Source of the DNA: Duganella sp. 1224
Lineage (GTDB): Bacteria; Pseudomonadota; Gammaproteobacteria; Burkholderiales; Burkholderiaceae_D
DNA: 64,000 bases
Direction of reading: 5' to 3'
Assembly: GCF_013408245.1 (NCBI RefSeq)
Contig: NZ_JACBYS010000001.1
Coordinates: 2,046,001 to 2,110,000 of the forward strand
The position numbers and the translations under genes are program-made. Shown here in pieces: positions 7,761 to 16,153 of this stretch. The stretch's first letter is position 1; the number at the start of each line of letters is the position of its first letter. The notes under the pieces were generated by a model. That model did no database searches, was not told where the DNA came from, and saw only the letters and a program-made list of their open reading frames with translations.

Positions 7761-9338
7761 CTACCCCTTGAGCAGCTCCGCGTCCAGTTGACGCATCGCC
7801 GTCTGCGCCTGGGTGATGACCCGGTCGGCGATGCGCTGGCGCATGCCCGGCACGCGGCCCGCCGCCTCGGCCTCCAGCAGGATCGGCGTCAACACCTGCA
7901 GCGCCGAATCGCGGAAGCCTTCCGCCACCTGGTCCAGCTGCGCGTTGAACGACTGCTCCGCCGCCAGCAACTGCTTGCGCAATTCCTCCTCGAACGCCGC
8001 GCGCTTGTCGCGGATCTCGGTGCGTTTGCGCTTGCCGCCGTCGGTGAACCACTTGAACGCCCCCGCCAGCAGCACCGCGCCGCCGACAAACGGCGCCACC
8101 GGCGCCACCACCGGCAGCACCACCGCCGCGCCGATCAGATACGCCGCCGTGCCGGTGCTGGCCGCCACCGCCGCGCCGCTGACCAGCGTCACATTGGCCG
8201 CCGTATCCAGCGTGTTGACGATGCGCGTGCCCACCCGCAGCCGCGGCATCAGCCGCGCCAGCGCCGCATGGTGCTGACGCTCGAACACCGAGGCCTGTCC
8301 CAGCTTCATCCCCGACTGGAACAGCCGCAGATCTTCCTGCAGCAACTGCAGGGCCTGCTCCTTGCGCCGCACGATGCGGTCCAGCCGCCGTTCCATCTCC
8401 TGGCCGAACTGGTTGCGGCCGATGCTGGCCCACACATCCTCGTCCTTCCACTTGTCGGTGTTCAGGCGGTCGCTCATCGCCAGTTCGATGGCGTTGCCGG
8501 CGTCGTGCACGGCATCGTCGATTTCCTCGGTCATCAGGCGGCGCTCGTAGGCGATGCGCTGCTCGACCAGCACCAGCCGCTGCTGCACCTGGCTTTTCAT
8601 CTCATTGGCCGCCGTCACCAGCGACGCGGCGGCCGCCTCGCCGGCCGCCAGCAGGCGCGCCTGCTCCAGGTAGGTGTTGATGTCCTGCGTGATCGCGGCC
8701 GTGGTGCCGCCCACCAGGTCGCGCAGCTGCGCGTGGTCGATCTCGCCGGACTGGAAGTGGCGCGCGTGGTCGATCAGCGCCGGCTGGCCGGCGCTGCGGC
8801 CGAAATCCGCCACGGCGTCCGCCACCGAGCGGCCGCGCACCAGGCGGCGCGCCTGCTCGCCCAGGTGGGCCAGCAGGCCGCGCTCCTCGGCCGGCGGCAG
8901 GCGGCCCAGGTCCTCCGGCGCCAGCTTGACCGACAGCGCCCTGGCCAGCCGCTGCGCCAGCGCGCGGGCGTCGGCGCCGTGCAGCGCCAGCAGCGGGATC
9001 ACCATGTGCAGCGCCTGTTCACGGGCCGCCGGGTCGATGCCGGCGCAACTGCGGCTGAGCGCATTCAGCGCCCAGTCGACCTCCACGCCCGATTCGATCG
9101 CGTTCAGCACCAGCGCGGTGAAGACGGCGGACGACTGGCCGTCGCCGGCGATCTCGGTGACGGCGGCGAATTGCGCCAGCGTGAGGCTGCCCTCGTTGCC
9201 GGCGAGCGCTCCCACGGCACGCGCGTAGGCGGAGCTGAAACTCTGGTCGGAAGATAAGTGCTCGTCCAGCGAGCGCACGACGAGCTGCGATGACGACGGA
9301 CTATGCACGCCTGCTCCAGTTGGTTGTGATGCCATCAT
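7761..9338 (-). CDS. Coiled-coil membrane protein of unknown function (dynamin-stalk-like)
   Basis: No family was recognised with confidence. The 525-residue protein is almost wholly helical. Residues 30-135 form a compact Ala/Leu-rich helical region that loosely recalls TerB-like domains. Residues 215-350 are long charged helices predicted to coil. Residues 380-430 hold two hydrophobic segments (LIGAAVVLPVVAPVAPFVGGAVLLAGAF), followed by a basic patch (GGKRKRTEIRDK) and another amphipathic helical region to the end. Helical stalk, hydrophobic paddle and returning helix is the layout of bacterial dynamin-like proteins, but there is no GTPase P-loop. It lies 21 bp downstream of the small coiled-coil gene at 9360-9632 and is probably cotranscribed with it. 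The start could be either of two adjacent ATGs (9338 or 9335). Confidence 0.75.
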   Translation of the reverse strand: MMASQPTGAGVHSPSSSQLVVRSLDEHLSSDQSFSSAYARAVGALAGNEGSLTLAQFAAVTEIAGDGQSSAVFTALVLNAIESGVEVDWALNALSRSCAGIDPAAREQALHMVIPLLALHGADARALAQRLARALSVKLAPEDLGRLPPAEERGLLAHLGEQARRLVRGRSVADAVADFGRSAGQPALIDHARHFQSGEIDHAQLRDLVGGTTAAITQDINTYLEQARLLAAGEAAAASLVTAANEMKSQVQQRLVLVEQRIAYERRLMTEEIDDAVHDAGNAIELAMSDRLNTDKWKDEDVWASIGRNQFGQEMERRLDRIVRRKEQALQLLQEDLRLFQSGMKLGQASVFERQHHAALARLMPRLRVGTRIVNTLDTAANVTLVSGAAVAASTGTAAYLIGAAVVLPVVAPVAPFVGGAVLLAGAFKWFTDGGKRKRTEIRDKRAAFEEELRKQLLAAEQSFNAQLDQVAEGFRDSALQVLTPILLEAEAAGRVPGMRQRIADRVITQAQTAMRQLDAELLKG

Positions 9339-9359
9339 GGCATTGTAACTGAAGCGGGC

Positions 9360-9632
9360 CTAGTGAGGCAGGTAGCGAATCAGGGCGATGACGGCGCCGA
9401 GGGTCACGCCAGTCTGAGCGATAAACATCGTGAACATCCACTTCAGCAAGTCAATCTTAAGCTCCTGTAACTGTTGGCTGATTTCGGCCCGAACCCAGTC
9501 CTTGGTGGCCAAAGCGTCCTTAAGATTCTCCAACACCTCGCCCAGCGCGTCGGCGTGCGCCAGCGCCTGCTGAGGCGGCACGCCACCATCTTCGAGGCAC
9601 TTGCGGTATTTGGTAGATTCGGTCGAATGCAT
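9360..9632 (-). CDS. Small coiled-coil, C-tail-anchored membrane protein (DUF1640-like)
   Basis: The 90-residue protein has an N-terminal amphipathic helix (YRKCLEDGGVPPQQALAHADAL), a coiled coil (about residues 28-60, including LATKDWVRAEISQQLQEL) and a C-terminal transmembrane helix (LLKWMFTMFIAQTGVTLGAVIALI). The phrase LATK followed by repeats and a terminal membrane helix is typical of DUF1640/CCDC90-like proteins, which are scaffold-like with no enzymatic activity known. It precedes the 525-residue coiled-coil gene by 21 bp in the same direction. The two may form a complex at the inner membrane. Confidence 0.75.
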   Translation of the reverse strand: MHSTESTKYRKCLEDGGVPPQQALAHADALGEVLENLKDALATKDWVRAEISQQLQELKIDLLKWMFTMFIAQTGVTLGAVIALIRYLPH

Positions 9633-9689
9633 GATGCGCTCAGTATGCGCCGCTCGCCGCCGAATGCAAGCGACGCGCCTTGATCCGCC

Positions 9690-10187
9690 TCAACCGGTGA
9701 CCACCTCGGTCGACAGCGTCAGCGTCTCCTTGATTTCCTCCATGACGACATAGCTTTTCGACTGCGCCGCCCCAGGCAAACTGAGCAGCATATCGCCCAG
9801 CAGATTGCGGTACTCGGCCATCTCGTGGATGCGCGCCTTGATCAGGTAGTCGAAATCGCCCGACACCAGGTGGCACTCCTGCACCTCCGGAATCCGCAGC
9901 ACCTCGCGCCGGAATTGCTCAAACGCCGGTCCCGACTTCTGGTTCAGCGTGATCTCCACGAACACCAGCAGCTTGGCCCCCAGCGACGGCGGGTCGATGC
10001 GCGCGTGGTAGCCGGTGATCACGCCATCGCGCTCCATGCGCTTGACCCGCTCGATGGTCGGCGTGGTCGACAAGCCCACCTGCTCGCCCAGGTCCTTCAT
10101 CGAGATCCGCCCATCCTCCTGCAGGATCTTCAATATCTTTCTGTCCAGTTTGTCCAGACTCCGGACCGATTCTTTCTGTATGCGCAT
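9690..10187 (-). CDS. Lrp/AsnC-family transcriptional regulator, divergent from dadA
   Basis: The 165-residue protein has an N-terminal helix-turn-helix (about 14-65: LDKLDRKILKILQEDGRIS, then LGEQVGLSTTPTIERVKRME) and a C-terminal RAM ligand-binding/oligomerisation domain (about 80-150: LVFVEITLNQKSGPAFEQF and ECHLVSGDFDYLIKARI). It is transcribed away from the D-amino acid dehydrogenase gene with a shared 97-bp control region, the usual arrangement for Lrp-type regulators of dadA that respond to alanine or leucine. Length is normal. The ligand is inferred from context only. Confidence 0.9.
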   Translation of the reverse strand: MRIQKESVRSLDKLDRKILKILQEDGRISMKDLGEQVGLSTTPTIERVKRMERDGVITGYHARIDPPSLGAKLLVFVEITLNQKSGPAFEQFRREVLRIPEVQECHLVSGDFDYLIKARIHEMAEYRNLLGDMLLSLPGAAQSKSYVVMEEIKETLTLSTEVVTG

Positions 10188-10195
10188 GAAAATCC

Positions 10196-10219
10196 ACTGT
10201 TTTTAAGAAGATATACAGT
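10196..10219. promoter_or_regulatory. AT-rich inverted repeat in the lrp-dadA divergent region
   Basis: Arms ACTGT (10196-10200) and ACAGT (10215-10219) bound a 24-bp AT-rich element starting 9 bp upstream of the lrp start codon. Lrp-family proteins prefer such short AT-rich dyads, so this is a candidate autoregulatory site. The arms are short and the assignment is weak. The rest of the 97-bp region holds the promoters of both genes, without a convincing -35/-10 pair. Confidence 0.35.
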
Positions 10220-10284
10220 AACAACCACTACCATAACGAGAATACCATAGCAGAATCCAACAAAGGTAAATAATCGGGGGCAAT

Positions 10285-11568
10285 ATGCGCGTAGTTATCC
10301 TTGGCAGCGGCGTGATCGGCGTCACCAGCGCCTACTATCTGGCCAAAGCCGGCCACGACGTCACCGTGCTGGACCGTCAACCCGGCCCCGCCCTCGAAAC
10401 CAGTTTCGCCAACGCCGGCCAGATCTCGCCCGGCTACGCCTCCCCCTGGGCCGCGCCCGGGATCCCGCTGAAAGCGATGAAATGGATGCTGCAACGCCAC
10501 GCCCCGCTGTCGATCACGCCGGACGGCACGCTGTTCCAATTGCAGTGGATGTGGCAAATGCTGCAGAACTGCAATGCCGAACGCTACGCCATTAACAAGG
10601 AACGCATGGTGCGCCTGGCCGAGTACAGCCGCGACTGCTTCAAGGCCTTGCGCGCCTCGACCGGCATCGAATACGAAGGCCGCCAGCAAGGCACGACCCA
10701 GCTGTTCCGCACCCAGGAGCAGATGGACGCCGCCGCCAAGGACATCAGCGTGCTGGAAGAAACCGGCGTGCCGTACGAACTGCTGAGCCGCGAACAACTG
10801 GTCGGCGCCGAACCCGGCCTGGCGCGCAACAAGCTGGTCGGCGGCCTGCGCCTGCCCAACGATGAAACCGGCGACTGCCAGCTGTTCACCACGCGCCTGA
10901 CCGCGATGGCCGAGCAACTGGGCGTGAAATTCCGCTATGGCATCGACATCACCGGCCTGGTCACCGAGGGCGACGCCATCAAGGGCGTTCAGTGCGGCGA
11001 CGAACTGGTGACCGCCGAATCCTACGTGGTGGCCATGGGCTCCTATTCCACCGCGCTGCTGAAAGACCTGGTCAAGATTCCGGTCTACCCGCTGAAGGGC
11101 TATTCGATCACCGTACCGATCGTCAACGCCGACGCCGCGCCGGTGTCGACCATCCTGGACGAAACCTACAAGATCGCCGTCACCCGCTTCGACGACCGCA
11201 TCCGCGTCGGCGGCATGGCCGAAATCGCCGGCTTCAACACCGCGCTCAACCCGCGCCGCCGCGAGACGCTGGAAATGGTGGTCAACGACCTGTTCCCTGG
11301 CGCCGGCGACACCGCCGCCGCCAGCTTCTGGACCGGCCTGCGGCCGATGACGCCGGACGGCACGCCGATCGTCGGCCGCACCGGCCTGCGCAACCTGTAC
11401 ATCAACACCGGCCACGGCACGCTGGGCTGGACCATGTCGTGCGGCTCGGCGCAACTGCTGTCGGACATCCTCTCGGCGCGCCGCCCGGCGATCCGCGCCG
11501 ACGACCTGTCCGTCAGCCGCTACAGCCGCACCGGCAACATGCGCCAGCCGCAACTGGCCAGCGCCTGA
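10285..11568 (+). CDS. dadA: D-amino acid dehydrogenase small subunit
   Basis: The 427-residue FAD enzyme oxidises D-alanine and other D-amino acids to 2-oxo acids and ammonia and feeds electrons to the respiratory chain at the membrane. The N-terminal dinucleotide-binding motif is [21 protein letters not shown]. DadA-typical sequences follow: [20 protein letters not shown] at about residues 45-64 and the C-terminal FAD loop [15 protein letters not shown] at about residue 375. Length matches the family (about 430). No alanine racemase gene is adjacent. The divergent Lrp-type gene is the likely regulator. Confidence 0.95.
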   Translation: MRVVILGSGVIGVTSAYYLAKAGHDVTVLDRQPGPALETSFANAGQISPGYASPWAAPGIPLKAMKWMLQRHAPLSITPDGTLFQLQWMWQMLQNCNAERYAINKERMVRLAEYSRDCFKALRASTGIEYEGRQQGTTQLFRTQEQMDAAAKDISVLEETGVPYELLSREQLVGAEPGLARNKLVGGLRLPNDETGDCQLFTTRLTAMAEQLGVKFRYGIDITGLVTEGDAIKGVQCGDELVTAESYVVAMGSYSTALLKDLVKIPVYPLKGYSITVPIVNADAAPVSTILDETYKIAVTRFDDRIRVGGMAEIAGFNTALNPRRRETLEMVVNDLFPGAGDTAAASFWTGLRPMTPDGTPIVGRTGLRNLYINTGHGTLGWTMSCGSAQLLSDILSARRPAIRADDLSVSRYSRTGNMRQPQLASA

Positions 11569-11584
11569 CCCGCACCGCTTCACC

Positions 11585-11620
11585 ACGGACGCCGGCGCCG
11601 CACCGCCGCGCCGCGTCCGT
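11585..11620 (+). terminator. Strong GC-rich hairpin downstream of dadA
   Basis: Eight-base arms ACGGACGC (11585-11592) and GCGTCCGT (11613-11620) pair perfectly, and the 20-base interior can fold further. It starts 17 bp after the dadA stop and is followed by a pyrimidine-rich stretch rather than a T tract, so it may stabilise the mRNA end or assist termination. The remainder of the 180-bp gap up to the HDOD gene holds only its promoter. Confidence 0.4.
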
Positions 11621-11712
11621 CCTCCCTCCCCGCGCCCATCCGCCCGCGCGTCATCATCTGTCGCATCGCCGCCGCTATCTGCCGCCGAACCCGCAAAACG
11701 CCCCCTGGAGCG

Positions 11713-11741
11713 TTGAGATTGGGGCCAAGCCTGCGTATAAT
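11713..11741 (+). promoter_or_regulatory. Near-consensus sigma-70 promoter placing the start at an ATG (leaderless)
   Basis: A -35 element TTGAGA (11713-11718), a 17-bp spacer and a perfect -10 TATAAT (11736-11741) precede the HDOD gene. Seven bases separate the -10 from the ATG at 11749, so transcription should begin at or one base before the A of the start codon. No Shine-Dalgarno sequence is present upstream. The mRNA is therefore predicted to be leaderless. Confidence 0.75.
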
Positions 11742-11748
11742 TTTGACC

Positions 11749-12588
11749 ATGAATAAACTTGAAGCTTTTGGCCATATTGCGGCCTTGGCCATCCGTGGCG
11801 AACTCGTATTCCCGACCAGCGTCAACGCCGCGCTGCGCGTGCAACTGGCATTGGATGATCCCGACTGCCCGATCGACACCGCCATCAGCCTGGTGCTGGC
11901 GGAGCCGCTGCTGGCCGCCAAGACCGTGGCCATCTCCAACTCGGCCATGTTCAACCGCGCCGGCGCGCCGGTGGTGACCAATGTGCGCGGCGCCATCATG
12001 CGCATCGGCTACCAGAACCTGTTCGCGCTGGCGGCCGCCATGGTGGTGCGCCAGTTCGGCAGCAAGATCACCGACCCGGCGCTGCGCAACAAGGCGGAAA
12101 AGCTGTGGGACCACACCATCGCCGTGGCCACGCTGGGGCGTTTGATCGCGCGCCACGTCACCGGCGTCAATCCGGACACCGCGCTGTTCGCCGGCATCGT
12201 GCACGAGGTGGGCGGCTTCTACCTGCTGTCGCGCGCCGACGAGTTCCCCGGCCTGCTGGAAGAGGACACCGAAAACTGGCACTCCGCCAGCGAGGAAATC
12301 ATCACCCGCGAGGTGATGCGCAAGCTGTGCATCCCCGAGCCGGTGGCGGACGCCATCGAGGGCCTGCGCGACAGTTTCATGTCGATCCCGCCGGACACGC
12401 TGCTCGACACCCTGCTGCTGGCCAACCACCTGACCCCGGTCAAGTCGCCGCTGCAGGAGCCGCAGCGCGAGCTGCCGCCGCATTCCGACTCGGCCATCGA
12501 CCTCTTCATCGACGAGCAAAAGCTGGCCGCCATGCTGGAGGAAGCCAAGCGCGACGCCGCCGAGATGAGCGCCGCCTTGCTGGTCTAA
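11749..12588 (+). CDS. HDOD-domain signalling protein
   Basis: The 279-residue protein is a stand-alone HDOD domain (HD-related output domain), without the catalytic HD pair of true phosphohydrolases. Features are the N-terminal ELVFPTSVNAALRVQLAL, the conserved helix VRGAIMRIGYQNLFALAAA and FAGIVHEVGGFYLLSRADE around residue 150. Such proteins act as regulatory partners in signalling and stress pathways and none has a settled biochemical activity. The start MNKLEAFGHI at 11749 was preferred over the in-frame TTG at 11713 because it matches relatives and because the TTG is the -35 hexamer. Confidence 0.88.
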   Translation: MNKLEAFGHIAALAIRGELVFPTSVNAALRVQLALDDPDCPIDTAISLVLAEPLLAAKTVAISNSAMFNRAGAPVVTNVRGAIMRIGYQNLFALAAAMVVRQFGSKITDPALRNKAEKLWDHTIAVATLGRLIARHVTGVNPDTALFAGIVHEVGGFYLLSRADEFPGLLEEDTENWHSASEEIITREVMRKLCIPEPVADAIEGLRDSFMSIPPDTLLDTLLLANHLTPVKSPLQEPQRELPPHSDSAIDLFIDEQKLAAMLEEAKRDAAEMSAALLV

Positions 12589-12642
12589 CCCCATCCCCGG
12601 CCGCCCGGCGCAGGCGGCCCCTGTTTCTTCCTGGAGAATTTG

Positions 12643-13674
12643 ATGCAGACTGCGCCCTTGTCCTACGGCTCCGATCAATCCGGCCTGGTGTGCGGTTACC
12701 TGTTCGGCCGCGCCGACGGGGGCAAGGCGGTGCCGCTGGACTCCGACGCTGCCTGCCAATGGCTCAAGGAACGCGAACAGCATCCGCGCGAATTCATCTG
12801 GCTGCACTACAACCTGGCCAACACCGCCAGCGAAAAGTGGCTGCACGAGCACACCGCGCTGCCGGAGGAGTTCTACGACAGCCTGCACGAGGGCCCGCGC
12901 TCGACCCGCATCGAGCTGGCCGACAACACGCTGGTGGCGGTGGTCAACGACGTGGTGCACGACTTCACCTTCGAGCCATCCGACATTTCCACCCTGTGGC
13001 TGAGCGTGGACAAGCAGATCGTCATCAGCGCCCGCCGCAAGCCGCTGCGGGCGGTGGACAGCCTGCGCAACGCCGTGCGCAACGGCGAGCCGATCCGCTC
13101 GTCGGTGGAATTGCTGATCCACCTGCTGCGCGACCAGGCCGACGCGCTGATCAAGATCGTGCGCGACGCCATCAGCACCGTCGACGGCATCGAGGATAAC
13201 CTGCTGGCCGGCAAGCTGACTACCAAGCGCGCCAGCCTGGGCGCGCTGCGGCGGGTGCTGGTGCGGCTGCAGCGCCTGCTGGCGCCGGAGCCGGCGGCGC
13301 TGTTCCGCCTGCTGCAAAAGCCGCCGGCCTGGGTGGCGGAGATCGACGCCCAGGAGCTGCGCCAGTCGACCGAGGAATTCTCGATGGTGCTGGCGGACAT
13401 GGCCTCGCTGCAGGAGCGCATCAAGCTGATCCAGGAAGAGATCGCGGCGCTGGCCAGCGAGGCCAACAATCACAGCCTGTTCGTGCTGACGGTGGTGACG
13501 GTGTTGGCGCTGCCGATCAACATCATCGCCGGCCTGCTGGGCATGAACGTGGGCGGCATCCCGCTGGCGCAGTCGGCGCACGGCTTCCTGATCGTGGTAA
13601 TCATCGTGGCCAGCTTCACCGTGATCGCCGGCTGGCTGGCCTTCCGCCGCCAGCGCGACGTGGGCGCGGATTAG
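12643..13674 (+). CDS. zntB: ZntB-type zinc transporter (CorA superfamily)
   Basis: The 343-residue protein has a large cytoplasmic N-terminal domain and two C-terminal transmembrane helices. The loop between them carries GMNVGGIPLAQSAHGF, in which the CorA signature GMN is followed by the VGGIP typical of ZntB. Long helices at about residues 130-270 form the cytoplasmic funnel. ZntB proteins transport zinc, in recent work as proton-driven importers. The ATG at 12643 has GGAG 8 bases upstream and was chosen over a TTG one codon earlier. It follows the HDOD gene by 54 bp, possibly in one operon, and its 3' end overlaps the convergent membrane protein gene by 59 bp. Confidence 0.92.
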   Translation: MQTAPLSYGSDQSGLVCGYLFGRADGGKAVPLDSDAACQWLKEREQHPREFIWLHYNLANTASEKWLHEHTALPEEFYDSLHEGPRSTRIELADNTLVAVVNDVVHDFTFEPSDISTLWLSVDKQIVISARRKPLRAVDSLRNAVRNGEPIRSSVELLIHLLRDQADALIKIVRDAISTVDGIEDNLLAGKLTTKRASLGALRRVLVRLQRLLAPEPAALFRLLQKPPAWVAEIDAQELRQSTEEFSMVLADMASLQERIKLIQEEIAALASEANNHSLFVLTVVTVLALPINIIAGLLGMNVGGIPLAQSAHGFLIVVIIVASFTVIAGWLAFRRQRDVGAD

Positions 13675-14146
13675 CGCGCTCCATCCATACCCGCCAGGCG
13701 CCGGCGACAGCGGCGACGATGCCCATCACCAGCGCAAACAGGTTGTCGCGGCGCCAGGCGGCGCGCACCGCGTCCAGCGTGGCGACCTCCTTGCCGCCGA
13801 CCGCCACCACGTAGGCCGTGTAGAAGTCGCCCGGGGCGTAGCCGATGTGGGTCTTCTGCTGGCGCAGGAACTGCACCGCGACCGGATACAGCGCCGCGTC
13901 GCGCAGCGTCTGGCGCTGGCGGCCGTCGGCGTCGCCCTTGGCGTACAACACCAGCTGCTGGTCGTCGGCCAGCCGGAAATACAGGGCCCCGCGCGTCTCC
14001 TGCTGCCACACCACGCGGCCGCGCGCCGTCTCCAACTGCGCCGCCTGCGGAAAGCGATACTCCAGCACGCCAAACAGCGCGATCAGGCCGATGCCGAGCA
14101 ACAAGAAAAAATACGCCCCGCGCTCGCCGGCAAACCAGTCTTTCAT
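13616..14146 (-). CDS. Small membrane protein of unknown function
   Basis: The 176-residue protein has one N-terminal transmembrane helix (about residues 12-30, YFFLLLGIGLIALFGVLEY), a soluble middle (about 35-130) with beta character (GRVVWQQETRGALYFRLADD) and a second helix (LFALVMGIVAAVAGAWRVWM). No known family was recognised. The two helices place the middle domain in the periplasm if both termini are cytoplasmic. The last 19 residues are Arg/Gly/Pro-rich and lie wholly within the antisense overlap with zntB, so they look like accidental read-through. It is divergent from the MFS/SufR-like operon. Confidence 0.75.
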   Translation of the reverse strand: MKDWFAGERGAYFFLLLGIGLIALFGVLEYRFPQAAQLETARGRVVWQQETRGALYFRLADDQQLVLYAKGDADGRQRQTLRDAALYPVAVQFLRQQKTHIGYAPGDFYTAYVVAVGGKEVATLDAVRAAWRRDNLFALVMGIVAAVAGAWRVWMERANPRPRRAGGGRPASRRSR

Positions 14147-14232
14147 AATTTGATGATGTCGATATCCATGCCGGCATCATACATGCAGCAGCTACACCCA
14201 CGCGCGTTCCCGATGCCCGGTGCCCGGCAAGC

Positions 14233-14258
14233 ATAAATAAAGTTTTTTGTTTACTTAT
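14233..14258. promoter_or_regulatory. AT-rich inverted repeat over the MFS/SufR-like operon promoter
   Basis: ATAAATAAA (14233-14241) and TTTACTTAT (14250-14258) are inverted repeats matching at 8 of 9 positions around an 8-bp T-rich centre. They stand out sharply in GC-rich DNA. A promoter can be drawn with -35 TTTACT at 14250-14255, a 17-bp spacer and -10 TACAGT at 14273-14278, so the repeat overlaps the -35. It is a candidate operator for the SufR-like regulator encoded in the operon. Confidence 0.45.
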
Positions 14259-14285
14259 TGATGAGCCAGCGCTACAGTGGCGGAC

Positions 14286-15494
14286 ATGAAAACCTCCCTG
14301 CTCATCTTTTCGGCCTGCCTGCTGGCCATGCTGTCGACGATAGGCGCGGCGCTGCCCTATCCCATCCTGCCGCCGCTGTTTGCCGCCGGCGCCACCAACG
14401 GCCTGAACACCTTCCTCGGCCTGCCGCCCAAGCTGCTGTTCGGCCTGGCGCTGACCATCAACCCGCTCGGCCTGCTGATCGGCTCCGCCCTGCTCGGCCC
14501 GATGTCCGACCGCTACGGCCGCCGCCCGGTGCTGCTGATCACCGCCGTTGGCGCCGCCATCGGCCATGCCGTCACCGCCGTCGCGCTGCTGATCGAGCAC
14601 TACCCGCTGTTCATCATCGCCCGCTTCGTCACCGGCCTGCTGGAAGGCAGCGGCTCGGTCGCCCGCGCGCTGCTGGCCGACCGTCTCGAAGGCGAACTGC
14701 GCCGCAAAGCGCTGTCGTGGCTGAACGGCGCCTTCTACATGGGCTGGCTGGCCGGCCCGCTGCTGGCCGGCGCCACGCTGCAATTCGGCCAGACCACGCC
14801 GTTCTGGGTCGCCGTCGCCGCGCTGCTGCTGGTGGCCGCGCTGGTGGCCGCCACACTGCCCAAGGAAGCGCCCACCGGCGCCAGCACCTCCTGGTGGCAG
14901 GTGGCGCGCGACCGCCACGCGCTCAACCTGCTGCGCGAACCGGACCTGCGCAGCCTGTTCATCATCACGCTGGCCTACACCTGCGGCGTCACCGGCTTCT
15001 ACGAGTTCTACCCGCTGTGGCTGGTGGAAGTGCCCGGCTACGGCGCCCAGGGCATCGCCTGGACCACCGCCGCCATGTGCGCGGTGATGACCGCCACCAC
15101 CATCGTCGCGGGCCGCCCGTTCCGGGGCGAACCGCTGCTGCGCGCCCGCCTGTACGCCTTTGCCGTGGCCGCCATCATCGCCACGCTGGCGGCCAGCAAC
15201 GCCGCCATCGGCATCCTGTGCATCATCCTGTACGGCATTCCGCACGCTTTCTACAACGCCATCGTGCCGAATTATTGCGCCGAGCGCTTCGGCGCCGCCC
15301 ACGGCCAGGGCGCGGTGATGGGCCTGATTTCCACCACCTTCTGCCTGGCCAACATCATCATGGCGCTGGCCGGCGCCGTGCTGACCCTGATCGACACCCG
15401 GCTGATCCTGTTGCTGGGCGCGGCGTTGACCGCGTGGTCGGCCTGGCGCATGCAAAGCTGGCACCGCAGCATGCAGGCGGAGGCCGCGGCATGA
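14286..15494 (+). CDS. MFS transporter in an iron-related operon
   Basis: The 402-residue protein has about 12 hydrophobic helices. The MFS motif A appears after helix 2 as GPMSDRYGRRPVLL and helix 4-5 contains RFVTGLLEGSGSVARALLAD. Its operon partner is a SufR-like Fe-S regulator (ATGA overlap) and the next gene is a Fur-box-preceded siderophore receptor, so siderophore export or uptake is a reasonable guess, not shown by the sequence. The ATG at 14286 is preferred; a GTG at 14277 lies inside the predicted -10 element. Confidence 0.85.
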   Translation: MKTSLLIFSACLLAMLSTIGAALPYPILPPLFAAGATNGLNTFLGLPPKLLFGLALTINPLGLLIGSALLGPMSDRYGRRPVLLITAVGAAIGHAVTAVALLIEHYPLFIIARFVTGLLEGSGSVARALLADRLEGELRRKALSWLNGAFYMGWLAGPLLAGATLQFGQTTPFWVAVAALLLVAALVAATLPKEAPTGASTSWWQVARDRHALNLLREPDLRSLFIITLAYTCGVTGFYEFYPLWLVEVPGYGAQGIAWTTAAMCAVMTATTIVAGRPFRGEPLLRARLYAFAVAAIIATLAASNAAIGILCIILYGIPHAFYNAIVPNYCAERFGAAHGQGAVMGLISTTFCLANIIMALAGAVLTLIDTRLILLLGAALTAWSAWRMQSWHRSMQAEAAA

Positions 15495-16111
15495 ACACCG
15501 CCGAACAGACGCTGTTCCTGATCAAGACGCGCGGCCCGCAAACCGCCCAGCAACTGGCCGCGCTGCTCAACCTGACCTCGATGGGCGCGCGCAAGCAGCT
15601 GGAGGCATGGCAGGAAAAAGGCATGCTGACCTACGAGGACGTGGCCGACAAGCCGGGCCGGCCGTCGCGCCGCTGGCTGCTGACCGAAGCCGGCCACGCC
15701 CGCTTCCCCGACCGCCATGCCGAACTGACGGTGCAACTGATCGACCAGGTGCGCAGCCTGTTCGGCGACGCCGGCCTCGACAAGCTGATCGGTTCGCGCG
15801 AACAGCAAAGCGAACGCGACTACCGCCAGCACCTGGCCGCCGCCCGCGACCTGCCGGAACGGGTCCAGGCGCTGGCGCGCGCGCGCAGCGCCGAGGGCTA
15901 CATGGCCGAGCTCGAACCACAGGACGACGGCAGCCTGCTGCTGGTGGAAAACCACTGCCCGATCTGCGCCGCCGCCCGGCAATGCCAGCAATTCTGCCGC
16001 TCCGAGCTGGAGCTGTTCCAGCGCGTGCTGGGGCCGGACTGCGCGGTCGGCCGGGTCGAACACATGCTGGCCGGCGCGCGCCGTTGCGTGTATGTCATCA
16101 AACAACTATAA
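15491..16111 (+). CDS. SufR-like Fe-S-sensing helix-turn-helix regulator
   Basis: The 206-residue protein begins with a winged helix of the DeoR/ArsR-like type (QQLAALLNLTSMGARKQLEAWQ, then KPGRPSRRWLLTEAGHARF, residues 20-72). The C-terminal half carries CPIC, FCRSELELF and RRCVYVI. Cysteines 156, 169, 184 and 199 are spaced C-x12-C-x14-C-x14-C, one residue off the C-x12-C-x13-C-x14-C of SufR, which ligates an Fe-S cluster and represses suf genes. Extra cysteines are at 159 and 165. The protein probably senses iron or Fe-S status. It is translationally coupled to the MFS gene. There are no suf genes nearby, so its target may be this operon. Confidence 0.8.
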   Translation: MNTAEQTLFLIKTRGPQTAQQLAALLNLTSMGARKQLEAWQEKGMLTYEDVADKPGRPSRRWLLTEAGHARFPDRHAELTVQLIDQVRSLFGDAGLDKLIGSREQQSERDYRQHLAAARDLPERVQALARARSAEGYMAELEPQDDGSLLLVENHCPICAAARQCQQFCRSELELFQRVLGPDCAVGRVEHMLAGARRCVYVIKQL

Positions 16112-16140
16112 TAAGAATCATTCTCACTTCGATTCTTATT
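16110..16140. promoter_or_regulatory. Fur box / inverted repeat upstream of the siderophore receptor
   Basis: Perfect 10-bp arms AATAAGAATC (16110-16119) and GATTCTTATT (16131-16140) flank 11 bp. Nested inside is the Fur-type core GAATCATTC (16115-16123), as in AAGAATCATTCTC. The element starts at the stop codon of the SufR-like gene and ends 13 bp before the receptor ATG. Fur-Fe(II) binding would repress the receptor when iron is sufficient. The double symmetry may allow two dimers. Confidence 0.75.
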
Positions 16141-16153
16141 AAAGGAGTTGTAC

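Noticed and set aside
10228..13581. A 1117-codon open frame on the minus strand
   Set aside because: It is antisense to dadA, the HDOD gene and zntB and has low-complexity, Arg/Gln/Val-rich composition. Long antisense frames are expected in such GC-rich DNA.
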